A DNA stretch of 64,000 nt from Pseudogymnoascus destructans (taxonomy: Eukaryota; Ascomycota; Leotiomycetes; Thelebolales; Thelebolaceae). The notes under the pieces were generated by a model. It saw only the letters and a program-made list of their open reading frames with translations. It did no database searches and was not told the DNA's origin. Below, piece after piece: positions 54,130 to 63,211 of this stretch (position 1 is the stretch's first letter; every line of letters starts with the position of its first letter). The stretch spans positions 620,001 through 684,000 of the forward strand of contig NW_020167528.1 in NCBI RefSeq assembly GCF_001641265.1, read 5' to 3'. The position numbers and the translations under genes are program-made.

Positions 54130-55437
54130 CTACCCACGAAAGTTGTTCCCCCCATTGACTGCAATACACCGCTCCAACTTGTCCTTAAACGAAGCACATA
54201 ATTGTGTAGATTTCCCATCCATTTTTTTCCCCCATTCTTCCTCAAGAAATACCCGTGCATGAGCTCTCTCAAACTTCCCTCCGTTTAATGGTGTATAGCC
54301 ATCAACCTGATCCTTGAGATAATCAAAGGCATTTTCAATAGGGTGCAAATCGGGAGAGTTTGGAGGCCAAAATTTCACTCTATAGATTCCCTCCTTCTTC
54401 ATATAATCTTCCAATGATCGGTGAGCCTTCAAATGAAGACTTACATTATCATCCACAAACCATACTCGTTTTGTAGGATGTAAAGCCTTTACTTTTCGAA
54501 AGTAGGGGAAGAGAAGAGGAATAAGAACCATCTCTCGATATAGAAACCAATCAATCCCGCCCTTTGAAACTTCTTGCCCTTCTGATTGCCGTCCTCTACT
54601 CCATGTCTCTATATCTCCAAACTCTTGTGAAGCAACTCGTGCCTTTTTCCATTTGCTTTTGCCATTCCGAATATCTGCATTTAGAGTTTCCATATATCCG
54701 TACTCAAGAGTTCCAACTGTTGTTGCTCTAACAAGTTCATTCTCTGCTTTTGATTTCCAATATGCATTTATCTCTCGTAGTTTCTGCACATGTATCTGCT
54801 TCTCTTCTATACTTTCAGGAATCCATGAACGAGAAGGGCGTAAGATAGAGGTTTCTGAACTCATTGCTCCCCAAAACATAACTTGAAATAAAGATTTCTT
54901 CTGTTGAATTGCCATGCTCTCTGCTGTTTGACCCCGTTGAACTGTTATCCGTCGTTTCTTATGTGGATTCCCTCCGAAATTGATATATGATTCGTCTGAG
55001 AAAATAAAAATTGATCCAGCTTCAAGTTCGGATAGTGCCCATTTGCAGAATTTCCATCGTACTGAAGGAATGATATTATCCAAGTAGGGCTTGAGGCAGA
55101 TGTTTTTCCGTACAATAGGTTGTGGAATTTCAACACTTGAGTGATTCTTTGCAACTCGTTCGACAATTGATCGTGCGTAGGGTAGATTTTCCTTATTAAT
55201 AACTTGTTGAAAAGTGTCAAATGGATTTGCAAGTAGCAAAGATTGTATGCGTAGTGACTCTTCAGAATCCTTTTGAATTGTCTGTGGTCTTCCGCTTCGT
55301 GGCTTTGATTCGAGGTGTTGGAGAAGGTTGTGAATTTCAGTATTCCCTGCCCTTTTAACAGTTTGGTGCCATATATATGCAATAGAGTCAGCTGAGATTC
55401 CAAGCTTCTTTTCAATCTCTCCATATGATGCGTTCAT
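54130..55437 (-). CDS. Tc1/mariner transposase
   Basis: 435 residues from the first in-frame ATG (55437). Cut-and-paste DDE transposase acting in the nucleus on its own terminal repeats. An N-terminal helix-turn-helix (SYGEIEKKLGISADSIAYIWH) and a second DNA-binding part with the GRPQTI hook precede the catalytic core. Catalytic Asp residues lie in IFSDESYINFGG and VWFVDDN, and the last acidic residue in NSPDLHPIENAFDYLK. From the second Asp to the Glu I count 38 residues, longer than the common 34. About 175 residues separate the first two catalytic motifs, clearly longer than in most Tc1 enzymes. An upstream ATG at 55492 (MAEISIPLRAAI...) is one base out of frame, so the original N-terminus may have been lost by a single-base insertion near 55455-55470. 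No other break. Confidence 0.9.
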   Translation of the reverse strand: MNASYGEIEKKLGISADSIAYIWHQTVKRAGNTEIHNLLQHLESKPRSGRPQTIQKDSEESLRIQSLLLANPFDTFQQVINKENLPYARSIVERVAKNHSSVEIPQPIVRKNICLKPYLDNIIPSVRWKFCKWALSELEAGSIFIFSDESYINFGGNPHKKRRITVQRGQTAESMAIQQKKSLFQVMFWGAMSSETSILRPSRSWIPESIEEKQIHVQKLREINAYWKSKAENELVRATTVGTLEYGYMETLNADIRNGKSKWKKARVASQEFGDIETWSRGRQSEGQEVSKGGIDWFLYREMVLIPLLFPYFRKVKALHPTKRVWFVDDNVSLHLKAHRSLEDYMKKEGIYRVKFWPPNSPDLHPIENAFDYLKDQVDGYTPLNGGKFERAHARVFLEEEWGKKMDGKSTQLCASFKDKLERCIAVNGGNNFRG

Positions 55438-55615
55438 GTATACACGCAAGGTAATAAATTGCAGCACGTAGTGGTATTGAGATTTCAGCCATTGTTGAGC
55501 ATTACTTCATTGCTTCATTCACTCTCATATTCTACGTGTGTACATTTTCTACGCGTGTACTCGGGTACAAGTACATGGTGCTTGATAGATTCCTACAATC
55601 TAATTTGCTGTTGTG

Positions 55616-55649
55616 CACAGACCCTGTGGAAACTTTTGGGCCGCACGAG
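55616..55649. repeat. Right terminal inverted repeat of Tc1 element
   Basis: 34 bp, perfect reverse complement of 54029-54062, followed by the TA target at 55650-55651. Confidence 0.95.
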
Positions 55650-56289
55650 TAGAATTGGTCACAGATAGCCTCATCTCCCTAGTTGGTGAGTGTTGCATGC
55701 TGTTAAAACTTATCAGTGTATGCAACTGCTAACCCTATCTGCTTAAGAGCCTAGAGTGCCCTAACTGCATTTCATTGCTCATCGATCTCTCTGAAGTTTG
55801 CTTTAAGTTGTTTAATGAGTCTGCCCTAGGATACGAAAATCTCCTTCATTCCTTAGCTGGCTTAGGTGTTGTATGTTCCTTCTAACGTTTGATGGGTCAT
55901 GTAGTTGGCAAGATAATTAGAGATACATTCTAAGGCTGGTCCTTGTAAGAGGGCCACAGCCTATAGGATCTGTTCTACTTCTTAGGTGAAGTGTTTGGCA
56001 TTAAACACCATCCATAGCTATGTTTAGGTGAGGAAACTATTTAGCTACTTACGATCCCCATGAAAGGTATTAGGGAATGCAACCTTAAGCTTGTCTAAGG
56101 GATGAGCCTGTATGGCTTTGATGGCTAGCTTCCCCTTTGTTATGACATTCGATCTAGTATTGTTTCTAGCCATGTTGCTTTGTGTGTAAGCTAGTACCTC
56201 ATAGAAGTGGTGCTTAAAGTGTAACGCTACTTCCTATCTAATAGGATACATAGAGGTTTCTTATGTAAGGTTGACTTGACAGAGGAGGC

Positions 56290-56660
56290 AGGGGATTAAA
56301 CACAAAGGCTTTCTAAGTAACACGTTACAGTCTTGTAAAGAATACTATATTGAGTTGAGCACGAAGCTCCTATCTAAGGGAATACTATCTACTTATATAG
56401 TGGTGTCGTGCCTTATAGGTAATCTGGATAGTTTATGGATAGCTAGATAATCTAGATAGTTAATAGATAGCTCAACTATCTAATATCCACTAGTTTCTGC
56501 AACTATCCACTAGCCTAGTCACGCTACAGCCTAGCCCCGCTAGCCCTGTGACTTCGTAGGTCACGTTACCAATCCTAGTTCCACTAGCCCTGTAACTGAC
56601 GTCACGTTACCAATCCTAGTTCCACTAGCCCTGTAACTGACGTCACGTTACCATAGCCAT
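56290..56660. repeat. LTR-like block with 41-bp tandem repeats
   Basis: AT-rich block upstream (minus sense) of the gag. It has many GATAGTT/AACTATC repeats at 56430-56510 and two complete 41-bp direct repeats at 56561-56642 with a partial third to 56652 (each unit TCACGTTACCAATCCTAG...). A related but mutated copy lies at 58950-59130, so the pair may be the LTRs of one element. Ends are not definable by eye. Confidence 0.55.
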
Positions 56661-58280
56661 AACACCTTGGTTATAGCATCAGCCTGTCCCTCAACCTTCA
56701 ACTAGTAGTTCTTAAGGTCTGCCTTCCTATAACCATTAGCCTTCTTGTCTTCCCTCTACATCACTTCTTAAATAACATCATCTTCTTCCTCCTTAGTTTC
56801 CTAAGCCATGTGTTATTGTCCTAATGCACATATGCCCTACTGTCTACTCTAATGCTAAGGTTTTGCTCAACAACACTTACATAGACTCCATCTCTAACAC
56901 TGTTTCTTGGTTACTATAATGATTACTATATGTTGACTACTTTCATAATAAGCTCTGCCTAATTCCAACCTAAATATATGTTAGCTGATTACTATAAATA
57001 TTACTATGATGCTATTAACCTGTATGCTCACCATATAGTTCTTGTAATGCAAGAACAGAGTGTTCTAATTGGCTAGTTTCAGATATATAGTGTGTGATTA
57101 TGCCGAGAATTATAAGGCAGTTAGGAGAAGTCTAGAGGTCAACTGTAAAGTGGGCTTTTAAGAGAGCTGATTGTACGTCACATTTGATTTGTTGCTTTTG
57201 AGCCTTGTATGTACAAATGTCTAGGTCTGTATTATTAGAATAGAGTTTGGTAGCTAATTATCGATCTCTAGATTAAGGTAGTAGAGTAATGCCCTAAATT
57301 CCAATAGTGTTGCTATATAGAAAGGGACTCTACAAGTTGTAATCCATCGTACCTATATGTAATGGTGGGTGCACCAGATGTGAGAATCTAGCCACCCAAG
57401 GAAGGGATGATTTTACTAAGACAGCACACTGTCTTAGGAAAAAGAGCCAAAGGGTTGTAGCTTAGACTATTCCACAATGCAGCAATCAGGTGTAAGATAT
57501 AGTGGAGTGGTTTAGACAAGTTGTAACAAATGTTGAGTCTGAGAACTCAGGGATAAGTCAGAGGTTAGCACCTCACTGACTTTTCAGAAACAAGGAGTAA
57601 CAAGATCAATGCTTGGAAGCTTGGAAAAGATGTGGAAGTATGTGATAGTCGATTTACTGTATTGTCTGCTTGCCCTTTCTTAAGGAAAGGGCAATCCTAT
57701 TTATGCTAAAGGAGTGTAGTTCTCTCATTTTCCAAGACTTTCCATAACTAACCAGGCTTGGTAACTGTAGTCAACGTAAGAGAATCCCATAGAACCATCT
57801 CCTAGGTTCCTAGCCTATAGGAAGTGAAAGGAGGTCCAAGGTCAGAGTACCCCTATAGACAAATTATGTCATAACTTAACCAATCTTGTGGGTAACTAAG
57901 GAGCGATGACGTGTAATGAATTATAGAGGGCTGTAGAAGCTTTTGGAGCTATCGTTCATGTTCCTAGCCCTCTAGTTGATAGAGATATGTAGCAATCGTT
58001 GAGTAGTATTGCTCTTGTTGTTGGTGTGACAAGCCAAAATATGTATAGTGACTTGTAGATTTGAGGAGGAGATTTCTAAGTTTACTCTTGAGTTTGATAG
58101 CAAACTGAGTGCAACGAATGTCAGTATGACACTATAGCCACTTAACAACTAGTGTCTAAGGTTTGAGTTGTAATAGTAGAGAGACAGTGGCATTTATAAT
58201 TCGCATTCTTAGCTTTATCAAAAGCATTAGCGATACTGCTTTGAATTAGGGTAGTTTGAGATTCCTAAGTAGAGGATATA
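56661..58280. other. Gene-free repeat-derived sequence
   Basis: 1.6 kb, AT-rich, with very short open frames on both strands. No protein motif recognised; probably fully decayed transposon DNA. Confidence 0.5.
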
Positions 58281-58288
58281 TCAATGTC

Positions 58289-58366
58289 GTGTTCTTTTAG
58301 GTGCCTTGTAATAATCTTCGTTCCACTAGCCTTAAGATACTCCTTTAGACAGTATCTACAACGCCA
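58289..58366 (-). pseudogene. BED-type zinc finger, hAT transposase fossil
   Basis: Minus-strand text WRCRYCLKEYLKASGTKIITRHLKEHDI shows C-x2-C and H-x3-H spaced as in BED fingers of hAT transposases. It is preceded directly by a stop codon and no longer frame follows. The rest of the element is not readable. Confidence 0.5.
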
Positions 58367-58564
58367 TATTAACCTGCCCTAGTGGTTATGAATGATATTG
58401 TAGTGGCTAACAATGTGATAGGGGGGCAACTATGTCATTCGCTTCATCTACGAGAATTGTAAAGTTAAGGCATTTAACTCTGTCTACTAGTATCTTGTTA
58501 TAGCTATGGTAACGTGACTTATGGTTATAGGGTAGGTAGGTCAATCCTTCAAGATATACTCGCT

Positions 58565-58701
58565 ATTGCTCAAAGGCAATGACAATGGCTATTAGCTCCT
58601 TGTCGTAGATGTCATAGTTGAGCTCTATAGGTGATAGTTTTCTAGAGTAATATGCAACTGGTTTAAGCTTTCCGTCTTTGTCTAGTTGACTTAGACATGC
58701 T
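58565..58701 (-). pseudogene. Ty3/gypsy RNase H fossil
   Basis: Minus-strand text QLDKDGKLKPVAYYSRKLSPIE and NYDIYDKELIAIVIAFEQ matches the start of the gypsy RNase H domain (catalytic Glu in KELIAIV). A TAG stop follows where Trp is usual (EQ-stop-RVYLEG), a further sign of RIP. Confidence 0.8.
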
Positions 58702-58949
58702 CTAATCCACAGCCTATGCTAACCCCACAAGCTGTACATCAAGCTATACAATGTCTGATTAAGTTCATAGAATCTAGGAATAGTGGCATAAAGGATGTAG
58801 TAGTGTATTTACAGTCCCTTAAGAAGTTTAAGAGAGAGTTGGGGCTTATAGCTGCCAATTCTAAGGCATAGAGAACTTTAGATAGGTGGTTTATGTAAAT
58901 AGCCTAGTTTTCTATAGATGTCACGTGAAATTCAATATCTTAATATTTA

Positions 58950-59130
58950 CGCTATCTTAATATTATTTATAGGAGCCGAGCTATTGACTTAACAGATTAT
59001 GACTGTATCTACTAGATAGTTCGGATAGTTAGATAGTTCTAACTATCCCAACTATCTAACTATCTACTAGATGAGTCATGCTACTACAGCCTAGCCTTGT
59101 GACTATAAATCATGTTACTACTACCCTATA
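58950..59130. repeat. Mutated copy of the LTR-like block
   Basis: Contains the same GATAGTTAGATAGTT / AACTATCTAAC clusters and a mutated version of the TCACGCTACAGCCTAGC...GTGAC text found at 56518-56555, with C-to-T/G-to-A style differences (TCATGCTACTACAGCC, ATCATGTTAC). Confidence 0.5.
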
Positions 59131-59195
59131 TAGGTATAGACAGATTATAAGAATCTCATATACTTCACCATAACTAAGGTTTTAACCATAGACAA

Positions 59196-59945
59196 GTCTG
59201 ATATGCAGAGACACTCGCAGCCTACAACTTCACGATTACATATCGCAACGGCTCTAAGAATGCAAGAGCTGATGCTCTTAGAAGACATTAGCCCTAGAAG
59301 AAAAACCTAGAGCCATATTAAAGAAAACAGACGTAGGAATGCAATACCACACGCAAAGACAGGACGTGTTACAACTGCAGCAGGACAGGCCACCTATCGA
59401 AGGAATGCCTGAGTCAGACTGACTACATTAGCCCTAGAAGAAAAACCTAGAGCCATATTAAAGAAAACAGACATAGGAATGCAATACCACAAGTTACTAG
59501 CCACAATCTCTACTATAGAGAACTCAGAGGTGGAAGAAAGACTTAAGAAAGCTTATGTAACAGATGAATGTGCAAAGTTAGTCTTAACTAAAACCAAAGG
59601 CGACTTCGCCATTAATAAACAAGGATTGATCCAATTCAAAGGATTAGTATATGTCCTAAACTAAATGAGATGCCTACTAATGTAAGAACAACACTTGCTA
59701 CTAGCACATAGCCATTAGGGAGTAATACGCGAACAAATCACCTAACATTACTATTTCCTAGGTATAAGAAAGCAGGTGGAAACAATGGTAAGAGAGTGCA
59801 ACATTTACAGCAAATCGAAATCCAATAGGCACTTGCCCTATAGACAGCTCAAGTCAACACTAGTACTAAATAGAGCATGAAAATCTATAGCTTTAGACTT
59901 TATCATCAAGCTACTACACTCTTAGGACCTGTTAACAGGAGTAGA
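59196..59945 (+). pseudogene. Ty3/gypsy RNase H end and integrase fossil
   Basis: Plus-strand text YAETLAAYNFTITYRNGSKNARADALRR is the C-terminal end of gypsy RNase H. Downstream the integrase zinc-binding region reads LLLAHSH-stop-GVIREQIT-stop-HYYFLGIRKQVETMVRECNIY, with the last zinc Cys changed to Tyr, and then RHLPYRQL and KSIALDFI, the entrance of the catalytic core. Stops sit at Gln/Trp positions. Opposite in orientation to the other gypsy fragments, so a second element. Confidence 0.8.
59285..59491. repeat. 67-bp duplication, 140 bp apart
   Basis: The 67 bp at 59285-59351 recur at 59425-59491 with a single difference (ACGTAGG versus ACATAGG at 59333/59473). The spacer reads as pol-like sequence. 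A late tandem duplication inside the pol fossil. Confidence 0.85.
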
Positions 59946-60610
59946 AAATTGTTACAATGGTCATAGAGGTCATGATGCTAGTCTAGGTAAAGTAAGCTAG
60001 ATTGAATCTAAAGAGAGAAGAAGAAGAAAGGAAGGCAGGTAAGGCTTCCCTCATTATATACAGCTGTTCGCTTAGCAATCCCTTGTAACCTTTATGGCTA
60101 CCATAGCTGCCTGTTCCCATAGTTGCTAGCAGCTGTGAGCTGTGATCATAACAAGAACCACAGAACAAAAGCTTTATTACTTGATTCTTATACAAGTCAC
60201 CATTATCCTCCCTTTGCTATTCTTGTAGACACCATATATACCCCTTTACATTTCCATCTCATCTCACACACATTTTACAACCACTTATGTCAGAATTTTC
60301 CAACTGTATAAGCATTAGCACAAAGTTGCCATTTAAGCAGCACAGAAGTTTGATCTACAACATGATATCTCTTCATTCATGCGAGATCTTCCATAGATTA
60401 GAGCATACTTTCAAACCTCAAACTGGAATGTAGCCTATAAATAGTGTAGTTTCTCTTGCAAAAATCCAGAAATACTCAAAGCCATTATAAGAGGATGAAA
60501 CACAACCTTTGCTACCTATGTTAAAGAATTTAGAGAAGCAACTTCAAGTATAGAAAGATAAGTTTACTCCATTGTTAAGTAGCCCGTCAAAACAGTAATT
60601 TCATACTTCA
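59946..60610. other. Gene-free repeat-derived sequence
   Basis: About 660 bp, AT-rich. Short frames without recognisable motifs; probably upstream remains of the pogo-like element that follows. Confidence 0.4.
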
Positions 60611-61111
60611 TTGCAAGGGATAGAGGGAGTATTAGCAGAGTTTGATTATTCTATGCTACAAGGACAAGTTCAACGGAGTCAAAATTGCAAAAGCAGAAGC
60701 CATCGTACACTTCAATTTAGGGGTGCTTTAACTACAGCTCATGTACATGCTAGGATTCATCAAAGGGCATACAAGGAGGTTGACAAGCAAGAGAAGCAAG
60801 TTGCTAGAATAGCAAAGGTAGAAGCACCACAAGCAAAGAAGGCTTTACATCAAGCTAGGATTAAAGCACGGAAGAGAGAGCAAGGGCGAAAGAAGGAGGT
60901 TGCACGGCTTCTTCGAGTAAAATAGTTTATACCAATTAAGCTCTTGACTCCCATTCTTGATCTAGAGGCACAAGCAAAGGCACAAGCAATGGCAGAAGCA
61001 GAAGCACAAGCAGAATCAGAAGGGGTAGTTGGGCAAATAGAGGTAGTAGATATGGTAGGAGATGATGGTTCTGATGAAAGTGATGAGGAGAGTGTAGTTT
61101 TCACGTTGTAG
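60611..61111 (+). pseudogene. Probable pogo/Fot1-type transposase C-terminal remnant
   Basis: A single frame of 166 codons broken only by TAG at 60923. It contains the text LQFRGALTTAHVHARIHQRA followed by an Arg/Lys/Gln-rich helix (KKALHQARIKARKREQGRKKEVARLL) and an acidic end (DMVGDDGSDESDEESV). This layout is common at the C-terminus of fungal DDE_1 (pogo/Fot1) transposases, after the catalytic core. The catalytic core itself is not visible upstream. A host basic protein is the less likely alternative. Confidence 0.5.
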
Positions 61112-61179
61112 AATAAATGAGAAGAAATACCTTTCTATATAATTTTCTATGTGAAGATACCTACTTATTTGCCCTAAGA

Positions 61180-61466
61180 GGGGACACTTGCTTACCAGGG
61201 GACACTTGCTTACCAGGGGACACTTGCTTACCAGGGGACACTTGCTTACCAGGGGACACTTGCTTACCAGGGGACACTTGCTTACCAGGGGACACTTGCT
61301 TACCAGGGGACACTTGCTTACCAGGGGACACTTGCTTACCAGGGGACACTTGCTTACCAGGGGACACTTGCTTACCAGGGGACACTTGCTTACCAGGGGA
61401 CACTTGCTTACCAGGGACACTTGCTTACCAGGGGACACTTGCTTACCAGGGGACACTCGCTTCCTC
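61180..61466. repeat. 18-bp minisatellite, about 15 copies
   Basis: Unit GGGGACACTTGCTTACCA repeated head to tail from 61180; the 16th unit (from 61449) is degenerate. Copies are identical except one with a single-base deletion near 61411. Because 18 is a multiple of 3, several frames on both strands stay open (for example repeated GDTCLP), which explains the open frames here; I do not accept any as a gene. Confidence 0.95.
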
Positions 61467-61837
61467 CGACTGTGAGCGAAGCGAACAGGCGGTCCTGACG
61501 ATGATGTCTTTCCACCGTAAACCTTTGCTCTTCAGGCACATCAGCTTATCGTCTTATTGCTCCTCATATCTGAGGCGCCCACGCTTTCTCTGCTTCTGCA
61601 GGGCTGGCCGTGACCTCTTTGCATGAGATGCGCAAACCGGGGAATGGGCTGATCCTCCAACTGATTCCCCGCTAGACGTGGAATTTGATATGTGGAGACC
61701 GATTGATAGTCTGAACGAATCCGTTAACTCCATGATGCAGCCTATTTTCCCCCGGCCTTTTTATTTTTATCTATGCCTGTTGTACATGTGCTTGTTTTGC
61801 TTGCTTCTCTTCCTTTGGTGGATCATTACACCCGGCC

Positions 61838-61886
61838 CCTCCCGCCCCTCCCGCCACTCCCGCCCTTCCCGCCCCTCCCGCCGCCT
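61838..61886. repeat. C-rich CCCGCCCCTC tandem repeat
   Basis: Four to five imperfect copies of CCCGCCCCTC / CCCGCCACTC in the promoter-side flank of the secreted-protein gene. Confidence 0.7.
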
Positions 61887-62269
61887 GTCATATTCCACGC
61901 CAAGCAGAGCCTTGCGACGCTAAGGTCCATGGAGCACTCAAAGGGAAGGTGACCTCACTTCATAGAACCAGCTCGCATCTAACCAGGAGCCTACCCGCTG
62001 ATGTCGACAGCGGTTATTTTTATATCTTTATGATTTGGAATTTGCCAATTAACCGGACACTCAAGGTCGGCCAACTTCCCGATTAGGCCAGCCTTTCGGG
62101 CCGTCCCGCTAATTACAGGTTCCTCCTGGCAGCCTTCTCGTATTTTTAAAGGCATGTTCTGATTCGACCCCGTTCATATTCAGACAGATAATTAAGTTGC
62201 AAAGTTCTATGAATAGATACCTGAGCAGAAATCGTGTATGTTTTGGACCAGCTTTTCATTCTGCTCGAG

Positions 62270-62277
62270 TATATAAA
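62270..62277 (+). promoter_or_regulatory. TATA box of the secreted protein gene
   Basis: TATATAAA, 107 bp before the ATG at 62384 and followed by a CT-rich leader. Spacing fits a compact fungal promoter. Confidence 0.7.
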
Positions 62278-62383
62278 CCTCCTCTCCACCTCCCCTTGGC
62301 CCTCTTGCTATTAACACTTCATCACTCTTCATTACTGAGTCTAATCATCTCATTGAGCCGGAAATTTCTGTACACTTTCTAAA

Positions 62384-62944
62384 ATGCTTGCAAAGCCTCT
62401 CCTCATCCTCGGCCTGATGGCCATTGCCTCCTCATTCCAAATCCCGCAGGGAGCGACAGACGGAGTCTACCGGGCCTACATTAACGAATCTGGCGATGAA
62501 GTCCACGAGCTGATTCCAGCTGGCGCCATAGACATCTCGCCTAGGGTACCAATGAAGCATGATGCTCTTTCTGCCGGGCTTGCAAAGCGTGGCGAAGCTT
62601 GGTGTGGATGTGGTTTTGGAATGGACCACGGAAGCTGTGATGGGGCAAACAACGCTCTTTCCAAACAACTCAACAATGGGGGCATCATCAATGGCGGGAT
62701 GTCCTTCTATTCCGTTGTGGGCAGTTCCGTTGCATTTTTGTGCAATCGAGATTCATTTCCCGCACAAGTGTTCTCGGGCACTGTTGTTATCGGCGCTCGG
62801 CAGGTTACGGCGGCTTGCGGTTATTACATTGCTGGAACCTGGCGTGTCGATGGGTTTAAGGCTATGGATTATGGGTACATGAACTGGAACAACGGCCTTA
62901 ATATCTGTGGCAATGCTGAAAATTCTCACCAGCACCACTGTTGA
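62384..62944 (+). CDS. Small secreted cysteine-rich protein
   Basis: 186 residues, one exon. A signal peptide covers about residues 1-18 (MLAKPLLILGLMAIASSF). A propeptide follows and ends in LAKR (Lys68-Arg69), a Kex2-like dibasic site, so the predicted mature form begins GEAWCGCGFGMDHGSC and has about 117 residues. It contains seven Cys, no membrane segment and no long disordered part; VVIGARQVTAACGYYIAGTWRVDG and NWNNGLNICGN give a compact beta-rich impression. I do not recognise the family. Size, secretion, Cys content and position beside repeats make it an effector-like candidate, but that is inference. The frame is clean, with no RIP-type stop, and it has its own TATA box. Confidence 0.85.
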   Translation: MLAKPLLILGLMAIASSFQIPQGATDGVYRAYINESGDEVHELIPAGAIDISPRVPMKHDALSAGLAKRGEAWCGCGFGMDHGSCDGANNALSKQLNNGGIINGGMSFYSVVGSSVAFLCNRDSFPAQVFSGTVVIGARQVTAACGYYIAGTWRVDGFKAMDYGYMNWNNGLNICGNAENSHQHHC

Positions 62945-63211
62945 TAGGGTAATGATGCGACAGAGGGCAGCACGGCGACGAGAGCTTTCGGTTGTTGTAT
63001 AGAGTTCTCTCCTAGAGTTTTAGCTCGGCCAGCCGTTCGCGGGTTTATATTCTTACAGTCTATATAACGTGGACCTTTTAATAGTTAAAAGGTCTAACTT
63101 ACTAAATTAACAAAGTGATTAAAAAAGAATACACATTTTCATACTTAACATACAGTGGGTTAGGGTTCATACCTTGCGCCAGTGGCTAGAGAAGTTAGCA
63201 ACCTCACCCAC

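Larger units (their letters stand above)
54029..55649 (-). mobile_element. Tc1/mariner DNA transposon, near-intact
   Basis: 1,621 bp bounded by perfect 34-bp terminal inverted repeats (54029-54062 and 55616-55649; outer end CTCGTGCGGCCC) and flanked by TA on both sides (54027-54028 and 55650-55651), the standard target duplication of the IS630-Tc1-mariner superfamily. It holds one transposase gene. Removing it with one TA rejoins the surrounding gag reading frame exactly, which proves both the ends and the insertion site. Confidence 0.95.
53424..56168 (-). pseudogene. Ty3/gypsy-type gag, stop-riddled and interrupted by Tc1
   Basis: Reading the minus strand from ATG at 56168 gives MARNNTRSNVITKGKLAIK..., then ALLQGPALECISNYLANYM and more capsid-like text in a single frame down to 55652, with about a dozen internal stops (TAG, TAA, TGA) and no frameshift. 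The frame is cut by the Tc1 element (54029-55649) and resumes at once with YTGLKDHVKYEIPRSDKLDDL. A CCHC zinc knuckle follows at 53540-53581 (CFNCNKPRHMVRNC). Nearly all stops are at codons where Gln or Trp would suit, the pattern left by RIP (C to T). About 180 bp at 53715-53895 does not read as gag. This is a gag of an LTR retrotransposon, not host coding DNA. Confidence 0.85.

Noticed and set aside
59479..59664. 61-codon plus-strand frame as a host gene
   Set aside because: It is a short open piece of the gypsy pol fossil between stop codons.
61180..61466. CRISPR-like array
   Set aside because: Direct tandem repeat without spacers in a fungal genome.
61117..61626. 169-codon frame with repeated GDTCLP
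   Set aside because: Produced by the 18-bp minisatellite, which is open in several frames; a one-base deletion in one unit breaks the pattern.
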